Below, one piece after another: positions 49,940 to 58,631 of a stretch of 64,000 nucleotides of DNA. The notes below the pieces were generated by a model. The model searched no databases, had not been told where the DNA came from, and saw only the letters and a program-made list of their open reading frames with translations. The position numbers and the translations under genes are program-made. Within the stretch, counting starts at the first letter, position 1; each line of letters begins with the position of its first letter. Origin of the DNA: CAWDVB01 sp963824105 (GTDB taxonomy: Bacteria; Actinomycetota; Actinomycetes; Propionibacteriales; Nocardioidaceae); assembly GCA_963824105.1 (NCBI GenBank), contig CAWGNN010000006.1, forward strand, positions 62,001-126,000, given 5' to 3'.

Positions 49940-50292
49940 TGCCTTCGATCCTTCATGTTGCGGCCGGGGCACACCCTGAGGGCACGTCCGGCCTGTTCGG
50001 TTGATGCAGGAGGCGGGTGCCGCCTGCCCTGACGCTCGTCGGCCGACCCACCCGAAGGACCGGGGTAGACCGCCCGCTGACCGACCCTGAGGGCGGTGGC
50101 GCGGGAACCGAGCGTGCGAAGTCAGCCCAGAGGCTGCTGGAGGGAGTCTACCGGCGACGCACCTGGCTGACCAATCACGGATCGGGGCGCGCGAGGCACC
50201 AGATTTCCGCCACGGCGCTCCTTGTCACGCTCTCGTCCCCGACCGCCCCACGAGTCGCGATCCATGGGGGCCCCCATGGACACGCTGCGGTC
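49940..50292. other. Intergenic region between rpsB and the M23 gene
   Basis: 353 bp with no convincing gene. The minus-strand rpsB leader has a GGCCGG/CCGGCC stem with inner CCC/GGG pairs (49962-49993) close to the ATG, a possible S2 autoregulatory structure. On the plus-strand side a 20-bp perfect palindrome lies 12 bp before the M23 start. Confidence 0.45.
50261..50280. repeat. 20-bp perfect palindrome upstream of the M23 gene
   Basis: TCCATGGGGGCCCCCATGGA is identical to its reverse complement. It ends directly before CACGCT (50281-50286), a candidate -10 six bases ahead of the ATG. It could be an operator or a cruciform-prone site. No match known to me. Confidence 0.6.
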
Positions 50293-50859
50293 ATGAACCT
50301 CCTCGCTGCCGTGCTCACGATTCTCGGTTCCCTGACCGGTGTATGGCCGCTCAACCCACCCCCAGAGATAATCCATTCCTTCCAGCCGCCCAGCCAGCTG
50401 TGGGGCGCCGGTCATCGCGGGGTCGACCTGCGTGGCGAGATCGGCCAAGAGGTGCTGGCCGGAGCGCCGGGGACGGTGACATTCGCCGGCCGGATCGCCG
50501 GGATCGGCATTGTCGTGATCTCCCACGGAGAGGAGCGCACGACCTACCAGCCGGTGGCCGCGTCCGTGGTGCGTGGCCAGGTCGTGTTGCAGGGGCAGCC
50601 GATCGGCCGGCTGGAACTGCTCGGGAGCCACTGCCTCCCGGTGGCCTGCCTCCACTGGGGGCTCCTACGCGGGACGGAATACCTCGACCCGTTGATGATG
50701 GTCGAGCAGAAGCAGCGGGTGCGGCTCCTCCCACTGGACGCCCCGCCCGAACCAGCGCCCGGGACCACCACCGATTCCACCACTGTGACCACGACTGGGG
50801 CCACCCGACCACCGGGGCGTCGGGATCCGGAGCAGGGATTCAGGAGCTCGCAGAGGTGA
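50293..50859 (+). CDS. M23-type (LytM) secreted domain protein
   Basis: A 188-aa protein. A hydrophobic N-terminus (MNLLAAVLTILGSLTGVWPL) suggests export. The LytM-like domain shows GHRGVDLRGEIGQEVLAGAPGTVTFAG with HxxxD, TTYQPVAASVVRGQVVLQGQPIG, and CLHWGLLRG. The usual HLH near the end is CLH, so one zinc ligand is replaced and activity is uncertain. The Pro/Thr-rich tail (PEPAPGTTTDSTTVTTT) is disordered. It lies next to rpsB, a common actinobacterial arrangement. The ATG at 50293 is favoured over a much longer upstream frame. Confidence 0.8.
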   Translation: MNLLAAVLTILGSLTGVWPLNPPPEIIHSFQPPSQLWGAGHRGVDLRGEIGQEVLAGAPGTVTFAGRIAGIGIVVISHGEERTTYQPVAASVVRGQVVLQGQPIGRLELLGSHCLPVACLHWGLLRGTEYLDPLMMVEQKQRVRLLPLDAPPEPAPGTTTDSTTVTTTGATRPPGRRDPEQGFRSSQR

Positions 50860-50916
50860 TCTCGGCGGCGATCTCGGCCGGGTTGGCCGGCGGGTTCCCC
50901 CTGGGTGCCGGGCCGC

Positions 50917-51852
50917 TCACGCCCTCGGGTGCGCCTGCTGGAACGCCGACCGCAGCCGGTCCGCCGTGACGTGGGTATAGATCTGGGTGGTTGCCGGGGT
51001 GGCGTGCCCCAGGAGCTCCTGGACCGCGCGGAGGTCAGCTCCGCCCTCCAGCAGGTGGGTGGCAGCTGTGTGCCGGAGGCCGTGTGGCCCGATGTCGGGG
51101 GCACCGGGGACCTCTCCGATGAGCCGGTGCACCACCGACCGCACAGCCCGCTGGTCGATCCGACCGCCTCGCGATCCGACGAAAAGTGCCGCTCCGGCAC
51201 CCGGCACAGCCAACGAGGGCCGGCCCTGGGTGACCCATCGGTCGAGTGCGCGCTCGGCTGGGCGACCGAAAGGCACCGAGCGCTCCTTGCTCCCCTTGCC
51301 GAAGACCCGGACAAGGCGGCGCTCGGAGTCGACGTCGTCGCGGTCGAGGGAACAGAGCTCGCCTACCCGGATGCCGGTGGCGTAGAGCAGCTCGACGATC
51401 GCCAGGTCGCGGAGCCCGATCGGCCCTTCGTCCTTGGCCGACTCCTGGGCGGCGTCCAGCATCAGCCGGATCTCGTCGCCCCGCAACGCCGGAGGCAGCG
51501 GCCGGTGCGCCTTCGGGGATGCCAAGCGCACCGCCGGATCGGCCTCGATGATCCCCGAGCGATGCGCCCAGGCCATGAAGACACGGACTGCCGTGGCCCG
51601 CCGCGCCAGCGTGGTCCGAGCCTTCCCCAGCGTCTGCTGTTTGGCCAGCCAGCTGCGTAGGGCGCGCAGGTCGATGCTGTCCATCTCGGTGTGACCGAGC
51701 ATCGCGGCGTGCCCGAGCATTCCTGAGATGTCACCCAGGTAGGCCCGCACCGTGTGCTCCGAGGTGCCGCGCTCGGCGCGGAGGTGCCGCTCATAGCGAG
51801 CGAGCACCTCGGCGAAGGGCTCCGGAAGAGCACAGTGATCGGACGGCTCCAC
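50917..51852 (-). CDS. xerC: Tyrosine recombinase XerC
   Basis: Resolves chromosome dimers at dif together with XerD. The 311-aa protein has the N-terminal SAM-like core-binding domain and the catalytic tetrad: Arg in TGIRVGEL, Lys in GKGSKER, HxxR in HGLRHTAATHLL, His in LGHA and Tyr in TQIYTHV. GTG start. It lies behind dprA on the minus strand, in a typical xerC-dprA-comM order. No partner XerD is in the window. Confidence 0.94.
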   Translation of the reverse strand: MEPSDHCALPEPFAEVLARYERHLRAERGTSEHTVRAYLGDISGMLGHAAMLGHTEMDSIDLRALRSWLAKQQTLGKARTTLARRATAVRVFMAWAHRSGIIEADPAVRLASPKAHRPLPPALRGDEIRLMLDAAQESAKDEGPIGLRDLAIVELLYATGIRVGELCSLDRDDVDSERRLVRVFGKGSKERSVPFGRPAERALDRWVTQGRPSLAVPGAGAALFVGSRGGRIDQRAVRSVVHRLIGEVPGAPDIGPHGLRHTAATHLLEGGADLRAVQELLGHATPATTQIYTHVTADRLRSAFQQAHPRA

Positions 51853-51861
51853 ACACCAACG

Positions 51862-52998
51862 CTAGGCGGAAGCATCCCCCGAACCGTGGACCACGCGCCA
51901 GCCGTGTCGCCCACGCTCGGCCAGCCCGCGGCCGCGCAGGCGCTCCAGAGCCTGGGTGACGCGCTCCACCGGAAGCCCCGCCGTGCGGGCGACAGCCGCC
52001 AAGGAGGCCGGTCGAACGGCGGGCAGAGCCTCCACGACCCGTCGATCGTCCGGCCCCAGGTCGTCGGTTGGGCGCCGCTCCCCTTGAGGGTCTCGACCGA
52101 CGTGTGAACCGACCGGCGAGACCAGCTCCACGACATCGTCAGCGCAGGTGACCAGCTGGGCGTCGCGGGCCCGGACCAGATGGTGTGAGCCGACTGAGGT
52201 GGCACTGGTCACCGGACCTGGCACGGCCATCAGCAGACGGTGGAGTCGGGAGGTCCAGTTGGCGGTGTTGAGAGCACCGCTGCGAGCGGCCGCCTCCACG
52301 ACAACGGTGCCTCGGGCAAGAGCTGCGATGAGCCGGTTGCGAGCCAGGAAACGCAACCGCGTGGGCGAGGTCCCGGGCGGCAGCTCGGAGACGATCAGAC
52401 CGGTCTCGGAGATGAGGTCGAGCAGCCCGGCGTGCGCGGCGGGGTAGGCGCGGTCGACACCGCACGCCAGGACCGCCAGCGTGACACCGCGCATCGCCAG
52501 CGCACCGCGATGGGCGGCTTGGTCGATGCCGAAGGCGGCGCCGGAGACCACCGCATGGCCCTGCTCCGCGACCCCCGCAGCGATCTCGCCGGCGACTCCG
52601 GTGCCATACGTGGTCGCGGAGCGCGAACCGACCACGGCTACCGCATCGACCGCGCACTCATCCAGGGGCAGCGGCCCACGCACCCACAGTCCGAGGGGCG
52701 GTCCGCCGATCCGGTCCACCGGCTCGGCGGCCAGGAGCGACCCCATCTGCTCAGGCCACTCGGCGTCACCGGGCACCACGAAACGAATCCCCCGCGCCCG
52801 AGCCTGGGCCAGCTCGGCCCTCGGGTCGATCCCGGCCAGGCGGGCGGCCACCTCGGTCTCCAGCCCCCGCAGATCGCGCTCGGCACGCAGGGCGGAGTAG
52901 ACCTCCTCCGCTCCGATATCGGCCACCAGCCGGGCCATTCGCAGGTCCCCCGGCTCGACCAGTCGGGTCAGCGCGGCCCGGGCCAGCCTGTCGCTCAT
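51862..52998 (-). CDS. dprA: DNA-processing protein DprA
   Basis: Loads RecA on incoming single-stranded DNA during transformation; also a Smf family member. The 378-aa protein has a short SAM-like N-terminal, then a Rossmann core with VAVVGSRSATTYG, VVSGAAFGIDQAAHRGAL, LAVLACGVDRAYP, and RFLARNRLIAALARGTVVVEAAARSGAL. The C-terminal winged-helix-like end is ERVTQALERLRGRGLAER. Its ATG overlaps the comM stop (ATGA, 52995-52998). Confidence 0.93.
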   Translation of the reverse strand: MSDRLARAALTRLVEPGDLRMARLVADIGAEEVYSALRAERDLRGLETEVAARLAGIDPRAELAQARARGIRFVVPGDAEWPEQMGSLLAAEPVDRIGGPPLGLWVRGPLPLDECAVDAVAVVGSRSATTYGTGVAGEIAAGVAEQGHAVVSGAAFGIDQAAHRGALAMRGVTLAVLACGVDRAYPAAHAGLLDLISETGLIVSELPPGTSPTRLRFLARNRLIAALARGTVVVEAAARSGALNTANWTSRLHRLLMAVPGPVTSATSVGSHHLVRARDAQLVTCADDVVELVSPVGSHVGRDPQGERRPTDDLGPDDRRVVEALPAVRPASLAAVARTAGLPVERVTQALERLRGRGLAERGRHGWRVVHGSGDASA

Positions 52999-54593
52999 GC
53001 GACGTCCCGCCGCCGCAGCACCGACTCCGGGAGTGGCTCGCCGAGCCGCAGGCGCAGCGCCGTCTCCACGTCCACGACCGACGGGATCTCACGCTCGACC
53101 AGATCGGCCAGCGACCACGCCAGACGATGGATCCGCACCGCTCCGCGTCGGGTGATCCGTCCGGAGTAGAGGGCCGTGTCGAGTAGGGCCGCTGCGCGAC
53201 TCTCCAAGGGGAAGTGGTCGGTCAGCACCGGGCCGGGAACATCGCCGTTCAAGCGCCATCCGGACCCTGCGTAGCGCGCTGCCTGCCGGGCGCGTGCCGC
53301 GAGGACCCGCTCCCGGATCTCGCTGGAGGACTGCGGCCGATCCAGCGGGTCCGCCAGGTCATGGGGACGCAACGGCTCGATGTGTCGAGTGATGTCGATC
53401 CGGTCAGCGATCGGGCCGCTGATCCGCGCCCGGTATCCGCGTCGGGCCACCTCGGAGCAGACGCACGCGTTGTCGCGGCGCAGCGGGTGGTAGTTGCCGC
53501 ACGGACAAGGGTTGGCCGCGAGCACCACGAGGGATCTCGCGGGAAAGGTGGCGGACTCGTCCCCTCGGGCGATGGTGACCTCCCCGCTCTCCAGCGGCTG
53601 ACGTAGGGCGTCGATCACGTCGGTCCGAAAGAGCGGGAACTCGTCCAGGAAGAGCACGCCGTGGAGTGCACGACTGAGCTCGCCGGGGTGGACGCGGCCA
53701 CTCCCCCCGCCCAGGACGGCGGTCTTGCTGGCCGAGTGGTGCGGGGCTCGGAACGGGGGGCGGCGGACCAGGGAGGCGTCGGCCGGGAGAGTGCCGGCCA
53801 GCGACAGCACCGCGCTCAGCTCCAAGGCCTCCTCGACGTCCAGGTCCGGAAGCAGCGTCGGCACCCGCTCGGCCAGGGTGGTCTTGCCCGAGCCCTTGGG
53901 TCCGCTGAGAAGGATGTGGTGGCCGCCCGCCGCGGCAACTTCCAGGGCCAGTCGGGCGTCGCCCATCCCCTGGACCTCGGCCATGTCGACACTGCGCTCC
54001 GATCCCCGCCACGACAACAGCGCGGATGAGCCGAGCGGCTCGACCGGGGGGGCCTCGGGCACCTCCGTGCCGGCAAGGAACGCCACCACCTGGGCAAGGG
54101 ACCGAACGCCGATCACATCCACACCCGGCACCAGCGCCGCCTCAGCGAGGTGGGTCTCGGGCACGAACGCCCGCCCCAGCCCCCGCCGCGATGCCGCCAG
54201 CACCATCGGCAGCACGCCTGGGACGGCGCGCACCCGACCATCCAGGGTCAGCTCCCCGATGAAGATCGACCCGTCCAACGCGACCGGGTCGAGCCCGCCG
54301 GAGGCCGAGAGCACCGCCACCGCGATCGCCAGGTCGAAGTGCGGCCCCCGCTTGGGCAGGTCTGCCGGTGACAGCAGGATGGTCAGCCTCCGGGTCACCG
54401 GCCAGTCGAAGCCGCTGTTGACCAAGGCGGCCCGGCATCGGTCCCGTGACTCCGTGATCGCGGTGTCGGGGCGACCCACCATGGTCGTGGTCACCATCCC
54501 CTGCGAGACGTCGACCTGGACGTCGACGAGGTGGCCGACCGCCCCTTGGAGCGAGATCGTCCGTGCGGTGGCGATGCCCATCTCAGCCGACAC
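52995..54593 (-). CDS. comM: YifB-family Mg-chelatase-like ATPase ComM
   Basis: An AAA+ ATPase; ComM acts as a branch-migration helicase in natural transformation in other bacteria. The 532-aa protein has the N-terminal lon-like domain (IFIGELTLDGRVRAVPGVLPM), the AAA+ region with Walker A LLSGPKGSGKTTLAER and LHGVLFLDEFPLFRTD for Walker B, and cysteines in NPCPCGNYH and CVCSEVARRGYR. The GTG at 54593 overlaps yraN by 11 bp; an ATG at 54581 is an alternative. With dprA and xerC it forms one operon. Confidence 0.93.
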   Translation of the reverse strand: MSAEMGIATARTISLQGAVGHLVDVQVDVSQGMVTTTMVGRPDTAITESRDRCRAALVNSGFDWPVTRRLTILLSPADLPKRGPHFDLAIAVAVLSASGGLDPVALDGSIFIGELTLDGRVRAVPGVLPMVLAASRRGLGRAFVPETHLAEAALVPGVDVIGVRSLAQVVAFLAGTEVPEAPPVEPLGSSALLSWRGSERSVDMAEVQGMGDARLALEVAAAGGHHILLSGPKGSGKTTLAERVPTLLPDLDVEEALELSAVLSLAGTLPADASLVRRPPFRAPHHSASKTAVLGGGSGRVHPGELSRALHGVLFLDEFPLFRTDVIDALRQPLESGEVTIARGDESATFPARSLVVLAANPCPCGNYHPLRRDNACVCSEVARRGYRARISGPIADRIDITRHIEPLRPHDLADPLDRPQSSSEIRERVLAARARQAARYAGSGWRLNGDVPGPVLTDHFPLESRAAALLDTALYSGRITRRGAVRIHRLAWSLADLVEREIPSVVDVETALRLRLGEPLPESVLRRRDVA

Positions 54594-54972
54594 CTTGGAT
54601 GTGCTCGAACTCCGTCACCGCTCCGCGGTCCACGACCACCGCGACCACATCGAAGCGCACCTCCACCGGCCTGACCCCGCGAGCCTCCATCCACTCCTCC
54701 GCCAGCGCCTGGAGCCGAGTCAGCTTGGCCGCGTCGACCGCCTCCATGGCGTGGCCGTGGGCCTGTCCAGTGCGGGTCTTGACCTCGCAGAGGACCAGGG
54801 TGCTCCCCTCGCGCAGGATCAGGTCCACCTCCCCACGAGACCCACGCCAGTTGCGCTCGAGAAGGACGAGCCCGTCGGCGACGAGCCGGCGGGCGGCGTA
54901 GGTCTCGCCGAAGCGGCCGAGCACCAGGTGGGCGGCGGTGGGGCTGGTCGGGATGTGCTTTGTCTCAGTCAT
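54583..54972 (-). CDS. yraN: UPF0102 family protein YraN
   Basis: A 129-aa protein of the UPF0102/YraN family, predicted to have a Holliday-junction-resolvase-like nuclease fold. LGRFGETYAARRLVADGLVLLERNWRGSRGEVDLIL contains the E-D-ExK type motif (Glu..Asp..CEVKTR). GAGGAGG precedes the ATG. It overlaps comM. Function is unknown, but conserved linkage with comM and rnhB is widespread. Confidence 0.9.
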   Translation of the reverse strand: MTETKHIPTSPTAAHLVLGRFGETYAARRLVADGLVLLERNWRGSRGEVDLILREGSTLVLCEVKTRTGQAHGHAMEAVDAAKLTRLQALAEEWMEARGVRPVEVRFDVVAVVVDRGAVTEFEHIQGVG

Positions 54973-55122
54973 GGTGGGTGACCTCCTCGGGTCAACCCTC
55001 CGGCCTCAGACCGACTGCGGTCGGACACCCCGAAGCGCGCTGCAGGAAACCACCGCGATCAAGGTCCCTGTGGACGCGGAGCGGCCGACGAGCCGTGAGG
55101 ATCCGCGCCGACCACCTGGCCG

Positions 55123-55431
55123 TCAGGGCTTGGGGAGCTCGATCTCCGACTGGCTGAGCTCTTCGACGTTGACGTCCTTGAAGGTGAGCACCTTGACGTT
55201 CTTGGCGAACCGGGCCGGCCGGTACATGTCCCAGACCCAGGCGTCGGTCATCGACACCTCGAAGAAGACCTCTCCGGACTCGGTGCGTGCCTTCACGTCG
55301 ACCTGGTTGCAGAGGTAGAAGCGGCGGTCGGTCTCCACGACGTACTTGAAGATCGAGACGACGTCCCGGTACTCCCGATAGAGCTGCAGCTCCATCTCGG
55401 TCTCGTACTTCTCGAGATCCTCGGCACTCAT
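55123..55431 (-). CDS. DUF2469-family protein
   Basis: A 102-aa actinobacteria-specific protein. The sequence MSAEDLEKYETEMELQLYREYRDVV, followed by FKYVVETDRRFYLCNQV and VFFEVSMTDAWVWDMYRP, matches the family closely. AAGGAG precedes the ATG. It sits between yraN and rnhB, as usual in this phylum. No function has been shown; the acidic N-terminus suggests partner binding. Confidence 0.9.
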   Translation of the reverse strand: MSAEDLEKYETEMELQLYREYRDVVSIFKYVVETDRRFYLCNQVDVKARTESGEVFFEVSMTDAWVWDMYRPARFAKNVKVLTFKDVNVEELSQSEIELPKP

Positions 55432-55476
55432 CTTCGCCGCTCCTTCGCGCTCACGACTGCCATTGTGGCAGGCCGC

Positions 55477-56136
55477 TCACGCGGATCCGCCGGACACACG
55501 GCGGACGTTGTCGAATCTGAGCCGATGGATCGGGCACGGGCCGAGGCGGTCCAGCGCCTCGGTATGAACGGCGGTGACGTAGCCCTTGTGCTCGGCGAAG
55601 CCGTAGCCCGGGAAATCCTCGTCGGCGGCGACCATGATCCGGTCCCGGGTGACCTTGGCGATGACCGAGGCTGCCGCGATGGAGCCGGACACCCGGTCCC
55701 CCTTCCACACCGCCAGCCCCGGAACGCCGAGCCCGTCGACGGGGAATCCGTCGGTCAGCACGTAGCCGGGCCGTACGGCGAGCCGGGCCAAGGCCCGGCG
55801 AAGTGCCTCGATGTTCGCCACGTGCATGCCGAGCCGGTCGCACTCGTCGTGCTCGACGGCCACCACCGACCAGCCGACGGCCCGTTCGACGATGTCGGCG
55901 TAGCAGCGCTCCCGAGCGGCCGGGGTGAGCAGCTTGGAGTCGCGCAGCCCCGGCACCTCACCGGACTTGCCCTCAGGCAGGACGACCGCGGACGCGACCA
56001 GGGGCCCGGCACAGGCCCCACGGCCGGCCTCGTCGACCCCGGCCACCGGGGTGAGCCCGGCGCGCGCCAAGGAGCGCTCGTAGCCGTACAGCCCGGCGTC
56101 TCGACGGACCGTCACGCCGCGGGGCAGGTCGCTCAC
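55477..56136 (-). CDS. rnhB: Ribonuclease HII
   Basis: Removes ribonucleotides from RNA-DNA hybrids. The 219-aa protein has the GVDEAGRGACAGPLVASAVVL motif with Asp35 and Glu36, DSKLLTPAARE, and VLTDGFPV, and the GYVTAVHTEAL end. Its GTG start overlaps the lepB stop (GTGA, 56133-56136). The minus-strand run lepB-rnhB-DUF2469 is conserved in actinobacteria. Confidence 0.94.
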   Translation of the reverse strand: MSDLPRGVTVRRDAGLYGYERSLARAGLTPVAGVDEAGRGACAGPLVASAVVLPEGKSGEVPGLRDSKLLTPAARERCYADIVERAVGWSVVAVEHDECDRLGMHVANIEALRRALARLAVRPGYVLTDGFPVDGLGVPGLAVWKGDRVSGSIAAASVIAKVTRDRIMVAADEDFPGYGFAEHKGYVTAVHTEALDRLGPCPIHRLRFDNVRRVSGGSA

Positions 56137-56876
56137 GGCGACCCCGCGGGGATCCCGTCGAAGGTGGATGGCCGATGGAGAAGCTGAAGTCGGTCCCAGG
56201 GCCAGATGATGGCGAAGACCGGCCCGGTGACATCGCTGTCCGGGACGAATCCGCCGCCTGGATCGCCGAGATGCGCCCGGCTGTCGGCGGAGTCCCCGCG
56301 GTTGTCGCCCATGACCCAGATGAAGCCCTGGGGCACCTTGATGTCGAACTTCACCGTCGACGGAGCCGTGCCGGGTTTGAGGTAGCCCTGCTCGCTCAGC
56401 GGGGTCCCGTTGACCAGAATCCGGCCTTGGGCGTCACAGCACTTCACCTCGTCGCCTCCGATGCCGATGACCCGCTTCACCAGGTGACCGGTCGTCGGAT
56501 AGAGGCCGAACAACTCCAGGAAGCTTCCGACCGCGCCAGGTTGCTTGGTCTCCTCCGGGCCGAGCCACCCGCCGGGGTCGGAGAAGACGACCACCTCACC
56601 GCGCTGGGGAGTGCTCGCCCATCCCGACACCTTGTTGACCAGGATCCGGTCACCGATCTCCAGGGTGTTCTCCATCGATCCGGACGGCACATAGAAGGCC
56701 TGGACGAAGAACGTCTTGAGCAGGACCGACAGCCCCAGAGCGACGACGAAAAGGACCAGCAACTCCGCGGCCAGGCCGAAACGCCTTCGGACTGGTCTCG
56801 GCGCGGAAGGCGGCCCAGAAGCCGGCCCGGAAGTCGCCCCAGAAGTGGACTCGGGAGTGGACTCGGGTGTGGTCAC
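56133..56876 (-). CDS. lepB: Signal peptidase I
   Basis: Cleaves signal peptides at the outer side of the membrane. The 247-aa protein has a Ser/Pro/Thr-rich cytoplasmic N-terminus (residues 1-28), one transmembrane helix (FGLAAELLVLFVVALGLSVLL) and the catalytic Ser67 in VPSGSMENTL with Lys134 in GHLVKRVIG. GDNRGDSADSR is box E. GTG start 21 bp behind rplS. It is coupled to rnhB by GTGA. Confidence 0.94.
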   Translation of the reverse strand: MTTPESTPESTSGATSGPASGPPSAPRPVRRRFGLAAELLVLFVVALGLSVLLKTFFVQAFYVPSGSMENTLEIGDRILVNKVSGWASTPQRGEVVVFSDPGGWLGPEETKQPGAVGSFLELFGLYPTTGHLVKRVIGIGGDEVKCCDAQGRILVNGTPLSEQGYLKPGTAPSTVKFDIKVPQGFIWVMGDNRGDSADSRAHLGDPGGGFVPDSDVTGPVFAIIWPWDRLQLLHRPSTFDGIPAGSP

Positions 56877-56897
56877 GGGAGAAGGACGAGCCGCGGG

Positions 56898-57260
56898 TCA
56901 GCGACCCGGAATGGACTCGCGCTTCTCCTTGATCTTGGCCGCCTTGCCGCGCAGGTCGCGCAGGTAGTACAGCTTCGCCCGGCGCACATCACCGCGGGTG
57001 ACGACCTCGATCATGTCGATCACCGGTGTGTGCAGGGGAAAGGTGCGCTCGACGCCGACGCCGAAGGACACCTTGCGGACCGTGAAGGTCCGGCCGATGC
57101 CCGAGCCCTGGATCTTGATGCACACGCCCTGGAAGACCTGCACGCGGGCGCGGCTGCCTTCGACGATGTTGACGTGCACCTTGAGGGTGTCGCCGGCCCG
57201 GAACTCCGGGAGGTCGTCTCGCTTGGAAGAGCCCGCAAGCTCATCAATGACGTTGGACAT
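56898..57260 (-). CDS. rplS: 50S ribosomal protein L19
   Basis: Located at the 30S-50S interface. The 120-aa protein contains FRAGDTLKVHVNIVEGSRARVQVFQGVCI, TFTVRKVSFGVGVERTFPLHTPVI and KLYYLRDLRGKAAKI. The ATG at 57258-57260 has AGGAGA about 6 nt upstream. The preceding frame is open but non-coding. It is followed by lepB; trmD-rplS is a widely conserved pair, separated here by about 200 bp with a hairpin. Confidence 0.95.
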   Translation of the reverse strand: MSNVIDELAGSSKRDDLPEFRAGDTLKVHVNIVEGSRARVQVFQGVCIKIQGSGIGRTFTVRKVSFGVGVERTFPLHTPVIDMIEVVTRGDVRRAKLYYLRDLRGKAAKIKEKRESIPGR

Positions 57261-57310
57261 TACGTCTCCTCGTACGCGCCACAGGCCGCCCACGGACAAA
57301 GGTGGCACGA

Positions 57311-57347
57311 CAGGGAGCCGCTGGTGCGTCGTACGGCGCTCCCCCTG
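57311..57347 (-). promoter_or_regulatory. Hairpin between trmD and rplS
   Basis: CAGGG-AGC pairs with GCTCCC-CTG (reverse-strand CAGGGGGAGC/GCTCCCTG). It lies about 50 nt before the L19 start and 117 nt after the trmD stop. Possible rplS leader or attenuator; no U-run. Confidence 0.35.
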
Positions 57348-57463
57348 TGGCAGGAGAGCCGTCGACTTCCGCCCTCACGAGGCGACGGCTGGTCGTTCGA
57401 CGCGCGGACCGAGGAGTAAGTCTGCCACAGCCCGGGCAAGCGGGAGAAATCCGCGCTCCGGGC

Positions 57464-58630
57464 TCAGCGGGCCGGCTTCTGCAGACTCACCACCGAGTCG
57501 GTCACGGCCCCGCGGAGCCGATACCCACACGAGCGGTAGAAGCGTTGGACGGCGAGGCTGTTCCTTCCCGTCATCACCTCGAACCCCTCCAGGCCCTCGG
57601 GCGCAAGCTCCTCGGCCCGCCCGACGAGGAGGCGGCCCAGCCCTCGGCGCTGCAGATCCGGTGCGACGGCGAGCCTGGCGATCCTCCAGCGGCCACCGCG
57701 TTCCTTCGCCCAGACCACCCCGGCGAGTCTCGTCCCGGTGATCGCCACCAGGCACACGCCGTCGGCCAGCCAGGAGCGGATCGACTCGACGTCCTCAACC
57801 AGCTCATCCACGCGCGCATCAGGGTTCTCTCGCTGCAGCGGGCCGAACGCCGCGCGCTGCAGGGTCATGATCTCCCCAGCGTCCGCGGCCACGGCCGGTC
57901 TCATCAGGACGTCCTCGGCAAGTGCGGCAGGGGGGAGCAGATCGGGGCGCCGTTCCACAGTCCGGCGCAAGGACTGCTCGCGGCGCCACGAGGCGATCCG
58001 TCCGTGGTCGCCCGACAGCAGGACATCGGGCACCTCGAGGTCTCGCCACACCGGTGGCTTGGTGAAGACCGGATACTCCAGCATGCCGTCAGCGCTGTGC
58101 GACTCCTCGCTGAGCGAGTCGGGGTTGCCCACGAACCCGGGGACCAGCCGGACCACGGCCTCGATCATCGCGAGGGCCGCTACCTCTCCTCCATTGACGA
58201 CGTAGTCGCCGATGGACAGCTCCTCCACCCGAACCTTGTCGGGCGCCCGGTCACGGTAGTGGTCGATCACGCGCTGGTCGATACCCTCGTACCGCCCGCA
58301 GGCGAAGACCACGTGCTCCTCACGGCTGAGCCGCTCGGCGGTGGCCTGAGTGAACCGACGACCACTCGGCGTGGGGAACACCAAGACGGCCGAAGCGGCG
58401 TCGGCCGGGAGGATCGAGTCGAGTGCGCCGCCCCAGGGCTCGGGCTTCATGACCATGCCGGCGCCGCCGCCGTACGGCGTGTCGTCGACGGTCCGATGCC
58501 GGTCGTGGGTGAACTCCCTCAGATCGTGCACACCGATCTCGAGGAGACCCGAGCTGACGGCCCTACCGGCCAGCGACAGCGACAACGGGGCGAAGAAGTC
58601 GGGGAAGATGCTGACCACGTCGATGCGCAC
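57464..58630 (-). CDS. trmD: tRNA (guanine-37-N1)-methyltransferase TrmD fused to a GNAT domain
   Basis: TrmD methylates G37 in tRNAs to prevent frameshifting. Residues 1-235 include MRIDVVSIFPDFF, YGGGAGMVMKPEP, YEGIDQRVIDH, and SIGDYVVNGGEVAALAMIEAVVRL with the trefoil knot. It then runs without stop into a GNAT acetyltransferase domain (about 243-388), with LAVAPDLQRRGLGRLLVGRAEEL as the acetyl-CoA motif and NSLAVQRFYRSCGYRLRG at the end. Typical TrmD is 230-260 aa. The GTG at 58628-58630 is favoured over 58639 because GGAGGAGG is 9 nt before it and family members start MRID. Fusion is seen in one frame; a role in linked tRNA or protein modification is unknown. Confidence 0.9.
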   Translation of the reverse strand: MRIDVVSIFPDFFAPLSLSLAGRAVSSGLLEIGVHDLREFTHDRHRTVDDTPYGGGAGMVMKPEPWGGALDSILPADAASAVLVFPTPSGRRFTQATAERLSREEHVVFACGRYEGIDQRVIDHYRDRAPDKVRVEELSIGDYVVNGGEVAALAMIEAVVRLVPGFVGNPDSLSEESHSADGMLEYPVFTKPPVWRDLEVPDVLLSGDHGRIASWRREQSLRRTVERRPDLLPPAALAEDVLMRPAVAADAGEIMTLQRAAFGPLQRENPDARVDELVEDVESIRSWLADGVCLVAITGTRLAGVVWAKERGGRWRIARLAVAPDLQRRGLGRLLVGRAEELAPEGLEGFEVMTGRNSLAVQRFYRSCGYRLRGAVTDSVVSLQKPAR

Positions 58631-58631
58631 C

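Noticed and set aside
50017..50292. Upstream extension of the M23 protein
   Set aside because: It would remove the hydrophobic export segment from the N-terminus and contains the palindrome; composition is non-coding-like.
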